Positions 21,991-32,862 of a stretch of 64,000 nt of DNA are shown one piece after another; within the stretch, counting starts at the first letter, position 1; the number at the start of each line of letters is the position of its first letter. This stretch comes from Bettongia penicillata ogilbyi (taxonomy: Eukaryota; Chordata; Mammalia; Diprotodontia; Potoroidae), in assembly GCA_023548195.1 (NCBI GenBank), contig JAJHZJ010000311.1:11033299-11097298 (forward strand), written 5' to 3'. The notes below the pieces were generated by a model. That model saw only the letters and a list, made by a program, of their open reading frames with translations, searched no databases and was not told where the DNA came from. Made by a program: the position numbers and the translations under genes.

Positions 21991-24423
21991 TCACACTAGA
22001 GGTGGTATTCTTCCTTGAACACCCCATATACTTTATCCTAAAGACAATAAATCAGCACTGAAATTTTCTAGCAAATGAAAGATGTAGCTAGTTTGCAGAA
22101 CATATACCAGTAGACTAATTCAACAGGGTGGCCATTCAAGTATATGTTAAGACCTGGGAAAACAAGCATTCTTTATCCACTTGCTTTTCTCTGTGTGGAT
22201 TATTATAGTAATGTCCTTTTTATGGAGGTCACATACCTCAATAAGATAATACAATTTATATATATATATATATATATATTGAGTTTGACACATTCAATAC
22301 AATTTTACAATGGTGTCAGTAAACAGAAACGTTATGAGAACCTTGTGATTTCTATGGAATACCTGATTCACTTAAATTTTGAGTTCTATGTCCTCTATGA
22401 CATTTGAGAGATATCTTTGTCAAGTATGCATCTTATTTTTGCCTCATTTGATGCTAAACTTGATGTATTACTCAACAAATTTGCTTATGGTTAACAAATG
22501 AAAATATAAAATTTTAAAGGCTAGTCAGGGACCTGTTTAAAAAGTACTTTCTTAAAGAAAAAAAATTAGGGTGTGCTAGACATGTCAGATATGAGCAGAA
22601 TCTCAAAAAGTAAAATGAATTCCTATATTTTCACATGTAGGAACTTATTCCTGGTACGGAATTTATATTTCTGAATCACTTCTCTGAGTGTAGTCAGATA
22701 AACTACGCAGAACAAAATTTAAAATAAACACCAACTTAGAGAAAAGATAAAGATAAGAAGATATATATGCAAGTAGACCAACTCCAAGTGTACCTATTTC
22801 AACATGTTATTGACTTTGGAACAAAACAGAATCAAATCTCTTAAACACCAACATTCTTGTAATAAGATTATAAGCTAGGAATTGAAGGATATGGAAAGTA
22901 TGATCAGGTTACAATACATACTGAATTTTTCAGGAAAATGTTAACAATAGAGCCTATAAGATAATCATTATTGGAGAAGGATGAGGAGAATGAGCCAGCT
23001 ACCTAGTTAGATCAAGTGTTAATGGATAAGACAGATTTCATGCTTATTGAGTATCGAGAAAATATGATAAAGTTTCCTAAGACTTTAGGTCAACCACTAT
23101 TAGAGATTTCTAGGAAGACTTAGGACAGATGGAACAAGATATGTTCGTATAGGTACACTGTGATTCTTATTATTAAAAGGAGTAGTTATATTAATATGAT
23201 CACAGGTTCATAGGAGAATCAAAATTTTGATAATGAAAAATGAGAAATGAATAAAAGACATTTACTGTATTACCATTTTTTATAGAAGTTTAACCAGTGA
23301 AGTATATTCGATATAGCTAGTAATCCAAAAGAGTCCAGGAAGTGTGTATGCTTTTGTCTATGCAAATATGTATACACATGTGTGCATATATTGTCAAATA
23401 TGTAAACCTATATCTAAAAACATACTTGTATACATTAATATATGTATATATATATACATAGCTGCAAACACAAGAATACATATATGCATGATACATGAAT
23501 TGATTATGTAAGAAAAGATTACATATCTTCTTAAGATTTCATTACAAATATATAAAATATCCAAATCTATTCTTCAACTAACATGAATTCTTGTAGACCA
23601 GGCCAGGAAATACAAATTTAATGAGGAAAATCCAATGGGTGCTACATATATGTACACACACACATGCTCTCACATATACATACATACTGTTAAACTATGA
23701 CCAAAGAAATCATGACTTAATGAACTATCGTATGACACATCACTAGTAAGCCGATCTGTATTTAACTAACTCAGGTAAGCTTTTCCTTAGACAACGTGCA
23801 TAATCTATTTCTTGGACCATATTATAAAGTCTTTTCAACTTTTCAGGGCATATAATATAGTTTAACATTCTTAATAATCACACCACATGCTTATAAAGAG
23901 TCTACTCCAGACAAAGACTCTCAAAAAAATGTTCCTTATAAAAGTATCTTGCTATTTGTTCTAATGTGGCCCAGAAAGGTTAAATAATTCATTTAAATTC
24001 ATATACATAGCACTTGGTCAAGGCAAGATTAAAATTTAGGATTTAAATCAAACACTAGTTCATTTTCCATTGTGTATTGCTTGTTGGTCATCAAGCGATA
24101 GTATTTTTTACACCATAACAAACCAAAAAAGGAACAATAAATATAAAATTAACTTCAGTGCTATGCATTTCCCTATTGCTCTCCCAGTGATTTGTGGCCA
24201 AGTGGTGGAAAATAATGCAATGATTGTAAATGAGGCATAATGTAGGGAAATACATTAAATTCTAAAATCATAAATTGATTTGCTAAATTTCAACCAGAAT
24301 TCAATATTTACTATTATTTGATTATGTCTCAAAGCTAGAATAATTACCAACAGCTCTAGGATACTTCAACATACTAAAACTCCATTTAACTTTTCATTTT
24401 AATTACCATTACATAATCACAAA
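21991..24423. other. Unique AT-rich DNA with TA/CA simple repeats
   Basis: Includes a TA tract at 22257-22279 and ATATAC/CATA-rich stretches around 23350-23500 and 23645-23690. No gene seen. Confidence 0.5.
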
Positions 24424-24500
24424 ATTAAGGAATCCGTTAGAAGAGACCTCAGTGGTCATCTAGTCTGACCTGCGTCTAAACAATAATTTAAACCTACAAC
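24424..24500 (-). repeat. Short MIR- or L3-type fragment
   Basis: 'gagacctcagtggtcatcta' followed by 'gtctgacctgcgtc' is the common 'gacctcagaggtcatctagt' motif of old mammalian repeats. Too short to assign to a family. Confidence 0.45.
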
Positions 24501-24892
24501 ATAAGATAGGGGAAGTGATCCAGTTTTTTGGTTGAAAACTATACTTAATAAGAATATTATATATCATGGGTGGAGAAGAATGATATAAGGCTCATACTCT
24601 CCCATGGGAACACATTTCACTTTTGAACATAAAATGATAAAGTTAATCATTCAATATAAGTAAATGGAGTGAATTTTGTGGATCTGATTTTTCTTCCTAT
24701 AACCCTTACTTTTTTCCCCTCAACTATATTCAGTGTATATTTCCCCTCAACCATATACCCCCCTTGATTTAGAACTACCATCTTCAATATATTTAAGTAT
24801 TTGATTTCACTATGATACTGAATACCACCAAAATACTTCTTTGATTTAAAGAATAGTTAGATATAGATCAAACCCTACTCTCTGTTCTATGA

Positions 24893-25135
24893 GGAAGGGC
24901 AAAATAGTGAAAAAGCATTTAACTGGGAGTTGGGATGACCTATGCTCAAATACAATCCCTACTACAGGAGCTATATGACACTGGGCAAGTACCTCAGCCT
25001 TCTTTAGCATCATCTTCCTCATCCTATAAAGGAGACAGTACTATCTACATGACAGTGTTGTGAGGCTCACCTGAGGCAATATCGCTGAAATACTTGGAAA
25101 AATCTGAAGTACCATTAAATGTTAGTTATTAATGT
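24893..25135 (+). repeat. MIR-type SINE
   Basis: 'aatagtgaaaaagcatttaa', 'gggcaagtacctcagccttc', 'gtgttgtgaggctcacctga' and 'aatgttagttattaatg' follow MIR order to its 3' end. Confidence 0.7.
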
Positions 25136-27394
25136 TGGTTTATTTGGAATGCTTTCTGAAACCTTTCTGAGAAGGTGTTTGCTACCTCTACTAGACTTCA
25201 GACTTGCATTAACAGTTAGGACAATCAAGAGTCAGTCTTAGAAAGCAGGAAGTATCATGATTTAAAACAGCTAAATAGATAGATGAATATGTAAACAAAT
25301 AGATATATGAACAGATAGATAAATAATAAATACACATAAAAATATGTAATGAGTATAAATAAGCACATATAAAATAATGTTTGGTAATCTATTTGAAAAC
25401 TTTTTAATGAAAAATATTGCAACCAGATTCTCTTTTAATATAAAAGCCACTTCAACTATTAATCATGATTATGGAAAATTCCCAGACTAGTAGTATATCA
25501 TTTAACTTCCAAAAACCAGAGGAAGTGACAGCACACTTAAAAACAAAAACAAAAAACAGTAATGATGCCAAGTAATAACCTATTCTATGGAAGAGTTTAA
25601 ATTACTAATCAACTCTATGTATTCCCTTTAATTTGTTTCAGTGTTGATCTTATATATTCTTTTGGCTTTTTAATAAATACACTTGGCCATAATGAAAATA
25701 AACCTGCTGAAGCCTCCCTGGTTTGAGACAAGCTATAACACATTTCTTCACCACAGGGTGGGCTCATGGGATACCTACTGAGAAAATGCTTGCCCACTGA
25801 GCATGCCCAGACTATTAAAATGAATTGACATGTTAATGCTGACAGGAAAAGAGCACAAGAGAGCTTGCTAAATTACTGCTCAGTCAGGCACTAGGAATTC
25901 CTGAGTGGCTAACTCCTAAGCAAAACCCGCAGCAAACCCAGTAACAACAGCAAAAAACTTTATTGTCAAATGCACCCAAACAAACAGTAAAGGGCTGTCA
26001 TGTTAGTAACACACCTACCCATAAATCATGTGGATTTTAATCTTACCTGCCACCTTCGCTGGCTTATCCCTAGAGAAATTGTTTTCTTTTGGCTCCCTCC
26101 TTCATTCGCTTTCAATTATCTGGAAGCTGTTTCCCGTGTTTATTTATTTATCTAAAGTTCACATACAGTATGCAAGCACAAATGTTCTCTGGGGGTCTGG
26201 GACCAGGCAGATCATACAAGGATGCGGTGGAGCGTAGCAGCTAATAGCTCAGATGAATGTACTCAGTCTCAAAAAACCTGCTCTGGACCATGATGACAAG
26301 GAAAGAGGAGGACAGAAAGTAATTAGTGTGTGTACTATGATTGATTATGGCTTAATATTCAGGCATTTCACCTTTTGACTGTTATAGGTAGGCAAACAGG
26401 ATGAAGAACAGAAAGTCCGCAAGGTTTCTGATAAGGGAGAATTAAAAAAAATAAAACTCCACCTTTTCATACTTTCAATCAAGTACTCTTCTCACCGCAG
26501 GGTTAGACTAAAGTTTCTCCAAATCTAAGTTCATATATTTGATCCATTCGTTTCACTCACTCCACAATTTCTGAGATTCCAAAGGTAAATATGTATGACA
26601 TTTTTGTTGGGAGTGGGGGTGGGGCAAGGAGTGCTGACTTTCCGGGCAAATTGTACATTCTTAGCCTAAGTAGTCTCATTCCCATGTCCAGCTTCAGAAA
26701 ATAACACCAATTTGGCTACTCAAGTAGATGAACTGCCAGTGACCTTTTCTCAGTTTTGAGAGGTGAAAGAGTAACCCAAATTCATCATGGCGTGCATATC
26801 CTTTAGACACTTGAAAAATCATCATTTTCCTGAGACAGAACTGAGCAAAAATAGATGCTGTAGATAGGGGAGTTCAATAGAAATCTTACACTTCATTTCT
26901 ATCTGTCAGATTAAATGGTTTTTTGATACTCTGTATGTGTGAGAGAAAGTGTGTAAGTCATCAGTGCCTTTTTATGCACATTCTGATCTATACTTGCTTT
27001 GCGGGGTATTAGCTCTACTTCTAAATGTGTTCTGTTTGGAACACCCATAGAAATTAAAAGGATCACATAGAGTTTGACATTTTGCAAAATGAAAGAATAA
27101 TGGATGCACCATATTGTTTTTTCCTTTTAATAAAAATGTCTGAGTGACTCTTGGGAAGCTTTTTTGAAATTATAGTTGGGAAGTTAAACACCTTTTCTGC
27201 CCTTTGCTTCTAATTTGACAAGGAGACATATTCAAGTTTGTATATGTCCATGTTGGGGAGGGGGAATGTGGAATTGGAATTTCAGCAGTGAGCTATAGGT
27301 GCTGATGATGAATTACAGTCTAAAAATTAGTAAAATAAAGGACACTGCATTTATCTTCAGTAATAAATTGACTAAAATCAGTAATGGCCTAGTA
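25136..27394. other. Unique DNA, few repeats
   Basis: A diffuse GATA/AATA repeat lies at 25275-25345; otherwise no recognisable element over about 2 kb. No gene seen; possible conserved non-coding content cannot be judged without alignment. Confidence 0.45.
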
Positions 27395-27565
27395 GAGTAG
27401 AAATGAGAATTTGATCTGGAGTCTGAAAAAATGAGCTCAAATCCCAGCTCTGGCACTTAATACTGTGACCTAGGACTACTAATTATATCTCCCTGGGCAT
27501 CAATTTTTTTACATGTGCAGTTAGGAAGTTGTACTGGATGGTCTATAAGGATCTATGATTCTATC
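27395..27565 (+). repeat. MIR-type SINE
   Basis: 'agctcaaatcccagctctgg', 'cacttaatactgtgacctag' and 'actggatggtctataaggat' then 'ctatgattctat' follow MIR order. Confidence 0.65.
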
Positions 27566-27644
27566 TTCATATCCAGATGTGTAGATAATAAAATTTCTAT
27601 GATTTTATATGTATTTTCTGCATTTAATAAACTATCATCCATTT

Positions 27645-27895
27645 TTGTTGAGTCATTTTCAAGTTGTGATTAACTTTTTGTGACCCCTTTGTGGTTTTTT
27701 TGACAAAGATCTTGGAGTGATTTGCCATTTCCTTCTCCAGCTCATTTTACAAATGAAGAAACTGAGCCAAACAGGGTTAAGTGACTTTCCCAGGGTCACA
27801 CAGTTAGTAAGTGCCTGAGAAAAGATTTGAATTCAGGAAGATCAGTCTTCCTTACTCCAGTTCTGGCCCTCTATTCACTGCACCATCTAGGTGCC
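27645..27895 (-). repeat. Full-length tRNA-derived SINE, reversed
   Basis: Plus reading 'gatttgccatttccttctcc', 'gactttcccagggtcacaca', 'gatttgaattcaggaagatc' and 'cactgcaccatctaggtgcc' is the reverse complement of the SINE at 16377-16617, complete from tail to tRNA-related head. Confidence 0.85.
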
Positions 27896-28113
27896 CATCA
27901 TTCAAAAACAGAACATTAAATTATCTTCTTATTATTAAAAATAATCTTGAGGACTATCACTTTGATGGATCGCAGGGCAAGAGTATAATTGTTCTTTGGG
28001 GGCCTTGACTCTCCTTAGGTAACACTCTAGTTCTTTACTCTCTAGGATATAGTCATTGCTTTGATCACACTGGTCCAATGCTGAGGCAATGTATATGAAC
28101 AACTTTCTCTGTC

Positions 28114-28129
28114 AGAATTGCTCTGCCTT
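28114..28129 (+). repeat. Target-site duplication, left (HAL1 copy A)
   Basis: 'agaattgctctgcctt', identical to 31192-31207. It marks the exact 5' edge of HAL1 copy A. The inferred first-strand nick site on the minus strand (TTCT/GA) is a fair match to the L1 endonuclease preference. Confidence 0.95.
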
Positions 28130-28982
28130 GGGCGGGGGGCGGAGCCAAGATGGCGGAGTAGAAGGACGCACATTTACGAGCTCGGAGCCCACAACCCATG
28201 GAATTGAGGTAAAAGGAGATCCCCATAAATTCTGAATCTCCTGCAGGGTGGTGCATAAACATAGGGGAAGAGATTTCCGTTGCACTGAACCCTGGAAAGC
28301 CGTCCCCAGGGTCCATCGCACTCCGGAAAGCGGACCCCACCCCCACCCCTGGCCGCGACCCCAGAGAAGCTGACCCGAGCAGACTTCTGAGAGGAAAGCT
28401 CCGGGGGAAGCTCCGGCAGCCGGGAAAGTCCCCCGCCCACAGAAGCTACAGGTCAGTAAGAAAGAAAACTGCGATAGGGGAGGGGAGCGGAGCGCCTCCG
28501 TGACTCGGGCCCCCTCGGGAGGAAGCGGCAGCGGCAGAGACGGGGGCAGGAAGCGGCGGAGGCAGAGGCGTGGGCAGGCGGCTGAGGCGGCAGCGGCCCG
28601 GGATTCAGGAATCCCCCAGCAGCAGGTAGGATCTTCAATACTGAAGGTCTTTCCAACCTGAGGGAGCCGAGCAGGGGAGACAGCCCTGCTCCCACCCTGC
28701 TCTACTGCTGAACGCCTCTGAATAAAACCCCCAAGGGAGCTGAGCACAGCAGGCGGGGCCCCCCACCCCGCCCCCACCCGCTCAGTTCCTGAAAGTCCTC
28801 TGCGGAAAGCCCCTGAGGGGCCCAAGCTTAGGAGGCGGCCCTGCCCCCACCCCTGCGCCAGAACTAAAGCTTGCCCCCGGGAAAAGCGCATTTGAATCTC
28901 AGAGGCCAAGCACTAGCTGGGCGGGATCCAGGCGGGGGGGGGTGGAGAGGAATCTCAGAAAGTCAAGTAACTGGCTGGGAAA
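28130..28982 (+). promoter_or_regulatory. HAL1 copy A 5' UTR / internal promoter region
   Basis: About 850 bases, strongly G+C and CpG rich in an AT-rich setting, starting at the element's first base. L1-type elements carry an internal promoter here, so promoter activity is inferred from position. The distal part (28639-28859) consists of tandem monomers. Long minus-strand frames here, up to 265 codons, are stop-poor because of composition and are not genes. Confidence 0.7.
28639..28859 (+). repeat. Three tandem 5' UTR monomers (HAL1 copy A)
   Basis: Diverged units begin at about 28639, 28703 and 28787 (64, 84 and 73 bases). Each has the order 'ctgaa..tc', a CC-AAGGG/CTGAGG centre, then a G-rich and a 'gcccccaccc'-like C-rich part. 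HAL1 copy B has two such units at the equivalent position. Confidence 0.7.
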
Positions 28983-30085
28983 ATGCCTAGAAAGGGGGAA
29001 GGAAAAATAAGACTTTAGAGAGGTTTTTTCCAACAAATGCAAATGATCCCGACCTTCGGATCTGATGGGGAGGACGAGAACGTATTTTTCCCATCAGGAA
29101 AAGATGTGGAGGGCGGGGCCTCAGTACCACCCCCAGACACCCCAGGGGGGTGTTGGGTGGGCTCAGGCCTGTGGAAGAGCTTAAAAAGGATTTTGAAAAG
29201 CAAGTTAGACAGGTGGAGGAAAGACTGGGAAGAGAAATGACAAAGATGCAAGAAGAGTATGAAAAAAAAGGTCAATATCTTGGTAAAGGAGACCCAGAAA
29301 AATGCTGAGGAAATTAACACCTTGAAAAATAGGCTCACTCAATTGGCAAAAGAGGTTCAAAAAGCCAATGAGGAGAAGAATGCATTCAAAAGCAGAATGA
29401 GCCAAATGGAAAAAGAGGCTCAAAAGCTCACTGAATTTAATAGTCCTCTCAAAATTAGAATGGAACAGATGGAGTCTAATGACTTTATGAGAAACCAAGA
29501 AATCACCAAAACAAAACCAAAAGAACGATAAAATGGAAGAGAATGTGAAATATCCTCATGGGAGAAACAACTGACCTGGAAAATAGATCAAGGAGAGACA
29601 ACTTAAAAATTATGGGACTACCTGAAAGCCATGATCAAAAAAAGAGCCTAGACATCGTCTTGCATGAAATTATCAAGGAAAACTGCCCTGACATTCTAGG
29701 ACCAGAGGGCAAAATAAGTATTATGAAAGAATCCATCGATCACCACCCTGAAAGAGATCCAAAAAGAGATACTCCTAGGAACATTGTGGCCAAATTCCAG
29801 AACTCCCAGCTCAAGGAAAAAATCTTGCAAGCAGCTAGAAAGAAACAATTCCAGTACTGTGGAAATACAATCAGGATAACCCAAGATCTAGCAGCTTCTA
29901 CATTAAGGGATCGAAGGGCATGGAATAGGATATTCCAGAAGGCAAAGGAACTAGGACTGAAACCAAGAATCACCTACCCAGCTAAACTGAATATAATACT
30001 TCAAGGGAAAATATGGTCTTTCAATGAAACAGAGGACTTTCAATCATTCCTTAATGAAAAGACCAGAGCTGAAAAGAAAATTTGA
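28983..30085 (+). pseudogene. HAL1 copy A ORF1, inactivated
   Basis: Homologous along its length to the intact ORF1 of copy B. The start ATG at 28983 gives MPRK, but codon 12 is TAG (29016-29018). Frame changes follow between about 29240 and 29260, and again between 29531 and 29558. The remaining pieces show the L1 ORF1 architecture: coiled-coil heptads (29259-29531), the RRM-type segment with 'SRRDNLKIMGLPE' and 'RNIVAKF', and the C-terminal domain with 'YPAKLNIILQGKIW' up to 30085. A 1-base difference near the 3' end also makes it stop in a different frame from copy B. Not expected to give a functional RNA-binding ORF1 protein. Confidence 0.9.
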
Positions 30086-31191
30086 CTTTCAAACACAAGA
30101 ATGAGAGGAAGCATGCAAAAGTAAACAGCAAGGAGAAGTATTAAGGGACTTACCAGAAATGAACTGTTTGCATTCATACAAGGAAGGACAATATTTCTAA
30201 CTCTTAAAACTTTTCAGTATCTGGGTGGTTGGTGAGACCACACATACACATGTACACACATGCACACACATACACACATGCATTCACATGCAGAGACAGA
30301 GAGCACAGATTGAACTAAATAGGATGGGGACCATACCTTAAAAGAAATTAAGGTAAATGGTGAGAGAGAAATGTAGTGAGAGGAAAGAGGGGGAAATGGA
30401 AGGGGGTAACTATATGTCATTTAAGAGGCAAGTAGGAGATGTTTTTAGTGGAGGGAAAAAGAGGGAGAGCTGAGGAAAAACAAACAAACAAACAAACAAA
30501 CAAAAGTTTACCCTCATCACATTTGACTAAACGAAGGAGTGAAATGCACACTCATTTTGGTATGAAAACCTATCTTACAGTATAAAGAAAGCGGGGGAGA
30601 AGGAGATATTGGGGGGGATGATGGAAGGGAGGGCAAAGGGAGGAGGGAGTAATTGTAAAGTCAACACTTGGGGAGGGACAGGATCAAAGGACAGAAGAGA
30701 AACAAGGAGGGGCAGGTTAGGAGGGATGGCAACTCAGTTAGTCTTACACAACACGAATATCAGGAAGGTCATTTGCAAAGCTACACAGATATGGTCCTAT
30801 AATGAATTGCCTGCCGTACCAAAGGGAATGGGTGGGGAGGGAGGGATGGGGAGAATTTGGAACTCAAAGTTTTAGGAACAATTGTTTTAGTATTGTTGTT
30901 GCAACTAGGAAAGAAGACATACAGTTAATGAGGAATAGAAAGTCATCTGGCCCTACAGGAGAAAAGAGAAGATAGAGGCAAGGGAAGGGAGGGATGACAG
31001 AAGAGAGGACGGATTGGAGATAGGGAAAATTAGATTGCTTGGGGGTACTGGGGTGGGGGGAGGGGAGAAAAGGGGAGAAAATTTGGAACCCAAAAATTTG
31101 TGAAAATGAATGTGAAAATCTTAAATAAATAAAATAAATAAATAATAAAAAAAAAAGAATTGAAGTCACAAAAAAAAAAAAAAAAAAAAAA
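30086..31191 (+). other. HAL1 copy A 3' UTR and poly(A) tail
   Basis: Follows ORF1 directly. Contains a CA-rich stretch (30238-30290), a (CAAA)n tract (30479-30503), purine-rich segments and a four-run G tract at 31041-31067 able in principle to form a G-quadruplex. AATAAA-type hexamers cluster at 31124-31147. A first A-tract (31147-31156) is separated by 13 unique bases from the terminal poly(A) (31170-31191). Confidence 0.8.
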
Positions 31192-31207
31192 AGAATTGCT
31201 CTGCCTT
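31192..31207 (+). repeat. Target-site duplication, right (HAL1 copy A)
   Basis: Second copy of 'agaattgctctgcctt', immediately after the poly(A) tail. Confidence 0.95.
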
Positions 31208-31439
31208 AACTGAGTTCATCCTCATGTTGTGCAACTTCTTATTTTTCCTTTGGAAGTCCTTTGTTCACTTCTTATTTAAAATTCTATCCTCCAAAGGAGT
31301 CAATTTTGCCATCAGAGTCAAGGAATAGTCAGAATTTTACCATTGGATAGCTGCAAAACTTAGGATTTCTTATGGATACCTGAGTTCTTATCATTTTTAG
31401 TTCTCTTAAAGGAGATACCATAAAATTAGCAGTAACATA

Positions 31440-31610
31440 AAATCACAAAATTTTAGAGATGCAAGGGCCTTTAAGGATCTAGACCTATTCTCTCACTTTG
31501 CACATAAGAATACTCAAGCCCAGAGACATTAAATCCCAGGTCACATGGTTATTAAACAGTGAAGGGACCAGAACTTGGACTTTCTGATTCCTTTCTGACT
31601 CTGTCTTTAC
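31440..31610 (-). repeat. MIR-type SINE, reversed
   Basis: 'ttttagagatgcaagggcct', 'caagcccagagacattaaat', 'cccaggtcacatggttatta' and 'ggaccagaacttggac' give the reverse-complement order of MIR. Confidence 0.65.
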
Positions 31611-31689
31611 TAAATCACAGGGTTACCATATCCCCAAAAGTTTTTCATGCCATGAAAACACTCATTTCAATTACTAAGTATTGACTAAA

Positions 31690-31870
31690 GAACCATAGAA
31701 TGTCAAAGTTTAAAGAAACCTTTGAAAAGACCTACTCTAATCTTCCCATTTTACAGATGGGGAGACTAAGACTCAGGGAGACCAAATGACTTACCTTGGG
31801 TCAGGCTGTTGATTAATGGCAGAACTGGGAATGGAAGCCAAGTGTCTCGCCTTCTAGTCTAGTCTTCCAT
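31690..31870 (-). repeat. MIR-type SINE, reversed
   Basis: 'ccattttacagatggggaga', 'gaccaaatgacttaccttgg' and 'gcagaactgggaatggaagc' give the reversed MIR core. A separate insertion or tandem neighbour of the previous fragment. Confidence 0.7.
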
Positions 31871-31981
31871 TTTCAATTCATTCTGTTTTCTAAGTGAACA
31901 AACTTTGTCTATCTCTAAATACATAGATGGAGGGGGGAATGGGGAAAGAAAGAGAGAGAATGAAAGAGAATGTGTATGTGA

Positions 31982-32071
31982 TGTGTGTGTGTGTGTGTGT
32001 GTGTGAGAGACGTACAGTGTGTGTGTGTGTGTGTGAGAGAGAGACGTACAGTGTGTGTGTGTGTGTGTGTG
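31982..32071. repeat. Compound TG/GAGA minisatellite
   Basis: Three (GT)n tracts separated by two near-identical 'gagagacgtaca'-type linkers (the second has two extra bases), so the whole block is a higher-order tandem repeat of roughly 37-40 bases. Confidence 0.9.
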
Positions 32072-32194
32072 CCCATTTATGTAAGGAAAACATGTTCATC
32101 TTCTCACAATAGATTGTCAGAAAATAACATTGATGTTTAAATATGTGTCATTAGAAAACTACCAAATTAGTTTCTTGGTCAGTAACTAGTTCTT

Positions 32195-32610
32195 AGCAAA
32201 ATTTTTTTAAATTCTTTTTGTTTTGTTAAATATTTCCCAAATACATGTAAAATAACTTTGAACAATCTTTTTTCAATTCTGAATTCCAAATTATCTTCCT
32301 CCTTCCTGCCTTTCCCCCTCCTTGAAAAGGAAAGCACTTTGATTTTGATTTTATGAACCATGTTGCAAAAGAAAATAACACAATAAAGATAAGAGTTTTC
32401 TTTGTGGATTTTTGTTTTGTTTTGTAGCATGCTCCAATCTGCCTTCTGAGTTCATCTGTTCTCTCTCTGGGGGGTGAAAGCCTTTTTCATCATGGCTTCC
32501 TTGGAATTGTCTTGGATCACTGTCTTGATCAGAGTAGCTGAGTCTTTCACACTTGGTCATTCTTACAAAATTGATGTTGCTGTGTGCAATGATCTTGTTT
32601 TAATGGAATA
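32195..32610 (-). repeat. L1 3' UTR fragment, reversed
   Basis: 'aaatacatgtaaaataact', 'tgaattccaaattatcttcc', 'gcttccttggaattgtcttg' and 'gatcactgtcttgatcagag' are the reverse complement of the L1 3' UTR at about 58800-59100. 5'-truncated; no target duplication found. Confidence 0.65.
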
Positions 32611-32714
32611 TTTTTGAGAGGATACAAACCAGTTTCTGGACCAACCTTGCTAAACACTTTAAAAAATGACCAATACCATGGTCCTTCCCTCCTTCCAGGG
32701 AAAAGACTTAGGGC

Positions 32715-32850
32715 AACAATGTTAAAAATTTCAGTGGCTCCCTACTGCCTATAAGATAACATGCCAATTCGCAAACTTAGTAAATAAAGGCCTCCATCAT
32801 TTAGATTCAGCCTACATTTCAATCTCATTATATATCACTCTGCTTAATAT
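32715..32850 (+). repeat. L2 LINE 3' region, left part
   Basis: 'cagtggctccctactgccta', 'taagataacatgccaatt' and 'aaaggcctccatcattta' match the L2 3'-region pattern. It is split from 33191-33340 by the SINE insertion at 32863-33178. Confidence 0.7.
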
Positions 32851-32862
32851 ACTTACTCTATG

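Larger units (their letters stand above)
28130..31191 (+). mobile_element. HAL1 (half-L1) copy A, full-length, ORF1-only
   Basis: A 3.06-kb L1-type retrotransposon bounded by a perfect 16-base target duplication and ending in a poly(A) tail. It begins with the L1-style head 'ggagccaagatggcggagta' (28141-28160). A GC-rich 5' UTR (28130-28982), an L1 ORF1 (28983-30085, broken) and a 3' UTR follow. There is no ORF2: the 3' UTR starts directly after ORF1, as in the three minus-strand relatives at 56.7-64 kb. The ORF1-only structure is that of the established HAL1 class, which depends on L1 reverse transcriptase supplied in trans. It sits in otherwise unique DNA. Confidence 0.92.

Noticed and set aside
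28639..28859. Regularly spaced units resembling a CRISPR array
   Set aside because: Units are contiguous and diverged with no unique spacers, in a mammalian retrotransposon leader.
28112..28909. A 265-codon minus-strand frame, the second longest in the window
   Set aside because: It is antisense to the GC-rich 5' UTR of HAL1 copy A, where stops are rare by composition. It starts and ends at no meaningful boundary and has no recognisable domain.
29015..29498. Overlapping minus-strand frames of 97-107 codons
   Set aside because: Complement of the ORF1 coiled-coil region; Phe/Leu-rich shadows of Lys/Glu-rich sense codons.
31927..32112. Cys/Val-rich frame across the TG repeats
   Set aside because: Translation of a dinucleotide repeat.
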